Part shown: in pieces, positions 47,001 to 64,000 of the stretch
Numbering within the stretch: position 1 is the stretch's first letter
How the letters are laid out: each line of letters starts with the position of its first letter
Source: Apostichopus japonicus
Taxonomy: Eukaryota > Echinodermata > Holothuroidea > Aspidochirotida > Stichopodidae
Direction of reading: 5' to 3'
Length of the DNA: 64,000 nucleotides
Assembly (NCBI RefSeq): GCF_037975245.1
Contig: NC_092564.1
Span: 26,345,484 to 26,409,483 of the forward strand
Translations under genes and position numbers: made by a program
The notes under the pieces: model-generated
The model's database searches: none
Told to the model about the DNA's origin: nothing
The model's input: only the letters and a program-made list of their open reading frames with translations

Positions 47001-48148
47001 TAAACAAGGTGGGGGAGGGGGTGGGGCGGTGACAGTTACGTAGCAGCTCCCAAATTCCATCGATTGGTATTGGATTTCATTTCTGGAGAGGGTTGACAAG
47101 GGAAGTCGAGAGAGGGGCTAACGTTGTTGCATTTTGATTAGAAACGACTAAGATTCGAGACACTTTGAATGAATATAACTAAGTTCTATACTTGCCTGGC
47201 CCTTTGCATAAATCTTTCGTATCTAATTTCTTTCTGATAGGATGTCTTCAGGCAGACTTTAATTGTATTTAATTGTCACTAGAATTACTCAGAACTTGGG
47301 TACTTTTATGACCTGCGATGACTTCATCCGTTGGCTCGCTTGTATTACGTTTATAAAGTAGGCCTATCAAGCAACTGACACGTACTTTCGAGACCTTTTT
47401 TAGAACTTTGTGTGGTTTCGCTTTCTTTTCTTTTATAGCGTATTTAATGGGGGGGGGGGGGTTTGGTTTTTAATTAGTTTTATGTATTTGCTCGTTTTTT
47501 CATTTCTGTTTTATTTTTTCAGCACTGTCGTTTTGCTTTACTCTTGAAATAATTTGTCCCTTTCGAATTTTCATTCCAGTCTCGACGAATTAGGAACTTC
47601 AAACAGAAATGATGTCATCAAAGACCTCGTCGTATACGCTTCAGTAAGTCTTTAGAAACCATTGTTTGTAGTTACTCCACCCAATTGGGAGTAAACTATT
47701 GTACTGTGCGCCGAGTGCTTGGCTTTTCTCTTCTTTTTTTTCCAAAAATAAAAAGAAAAAAAACTAAAGGAAAAAACCACGCAGCTTGCATAGATGTGGC
47801 ACTGTGTACCGATACTATAGAATGGCTATACCGCGTTGTATCTTTGCACAGTGTACAAGCAGGTAACATTTTACGCTCTGTCGCAGAACGAGACTGAACG
47901 TGGATTTATACCATACAGGCCTACACTTTTTACTGCTGTACATTACGTAACATGTAACGTGGATTCTCAACACTGTCTTCAGTCATTCTTTTTCTATTTA
48001 ATTTAAGATAAACACCATATGGACACATTTTTCTTTGGACATTAAAATGGAACCATAACCTAGCGATGTTGCGGTGTTTTATTTTTCGGCCATGTGGCCG
48101 CAAAGTATCGGTTAGTCAATTGGAAGGTATCCAACCCATGTAGCAGAG
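44062..48148. other. Divergent intergenic region between ATXN7L3 and the Reeler gene
   Basis: Should contain both promoters, but I can name no element with confidence. A TTGTACTCGTACTCG-type degenerate repeat occupies about 44700-44900. C- and G-runs at 46260-46272, 46780-46792 and 47449-47462. A possible small exon lies at 47580-47643. Confidence 0.4.
47580..47643 (+). CDS. Possible small exon upstream of the Reeler gene
   Basis: Acceptor TTTTCATTCCAG and donor GTAAGT bracket 64 nt that read LDELGTSNRNDVIKDLVVYA then S in one open frame. It may be a 5' UTR exon of the Reeler gene, an exon of another transcript, or chance. Confidence 0.25.
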
Positions 48149-63652
<15,504 letters not shown>

Positions 63653-64000
63653 GTAATAATTTATACATATCTCCTCATAGGATATTAATGGCCAAAGTTT
63701 GCAACTTGTCTGGGCATAATCTTGCCAAATATTCAATCATTAGTCTTTGCTTTTGTCCGGTGCGGGTGTGTGTGTGTGTTGGGAGGGGGGGGGGGTGGTG
63801 GGGGTTATGATCTATTGTTTCTTTCCCCCTTCTTTTCTACTTGTGCTATAAGTGTTTGTAACTGATGTCGTTAAATTACGTGGATTGTATTCATACAATC
63901 TATGTAAGCCTGTCACAAAGGACAATATTCTTCAAAAATGCAAAAATTCCTGACAACGCTTGTAATTAGTTATTTCAACTGGTCAATATATACTATGTTT
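63653..64000 (+). other. Start of the third intron of the Reeler gene
   Basis: Begins GTAATA; contains (GT)n followed by a G-run at 63766-63797. The open frame continues to 63810 but changes to a non-mucin composition, so read-through is unlikely. Confidence 0.5.

Overview
The window is eukaryotic: genes are split by GT-AG introns, intergenic space is large, AT-rich and full of transposon remnants, and simple repeats are abundant. The gene content is metazoan (an ATXN7L3/SGF11 orthologue and a secreted Reeler-domain protein). The very frequent TAGGCCTA-type words around 19.8-21.0 kb and 43-45 kb suggest a marine invertebrate deuterostome, most probably an echinoderm; that assignment is inference, not proof.

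Layout. (1) 637-12262, plus strand: the 3' part of an ankyrin-repeat protein gene, eight exons, N-terminus off the left edge. Its exons are all phase 0 and a three-exon cassette appears twice. Its introns hold a 1.2-kb foldback transposon filled with a higher-order satellite array (5805-7005). (2) 12263-22202: intergenic and repeat-rich, with a 404-bp hAT-type MITE with a perfect 8-bp target duplication, a 3.5-kb element (14840-18357) carrying a frameshifted THAP zinc-finger remnant, a degenerate minisatellite and a decayed triplication. (3) 22203-22978, perhaps to 24159, minus strand: the 3' exons of an unidentified small cysteine-rich zinc-binding protein with a lysine-rich tail. (4) 29005-44061, minus strand: a complete ten-exon gene for an ATXN7L3 orthologue (367 aa), the Sgf11-type subunit of the SAGA deubiquitinase module. 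All splice phases close, and both signature zinc motifs are intact. (5) 48149 to beyond 63652, plus strand: the 5' part of a gene for a secreted protein with a Reeler domain followed by a Ser/Thr-rich mucin-like region of more than 600 residues in one 1.9-kb exon. A 12.7-kb first intron holds a second copy of the hAT-type MITE, two MITEs with 5-bp target duplications (one nested in another repeat) and long (TA)n tracts.

The ankyrin gene and the zinc-protein gene converge. ATXN7L3 and the Reeler gene are divergent, about 4.1 kb apart. Nothing suggests that the four genes share a pathway. No rRNA, CRISPR or operon structure is present; one degenerate tRNA-like sequence looks like a SINE head. 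I found no convincing new biological system. The most unusual items are the foldback element with its satellite core, the duplicated ankyrin exon cassette with a microsatellite up against a splice acceptor, and the Reeler-mucin gene.
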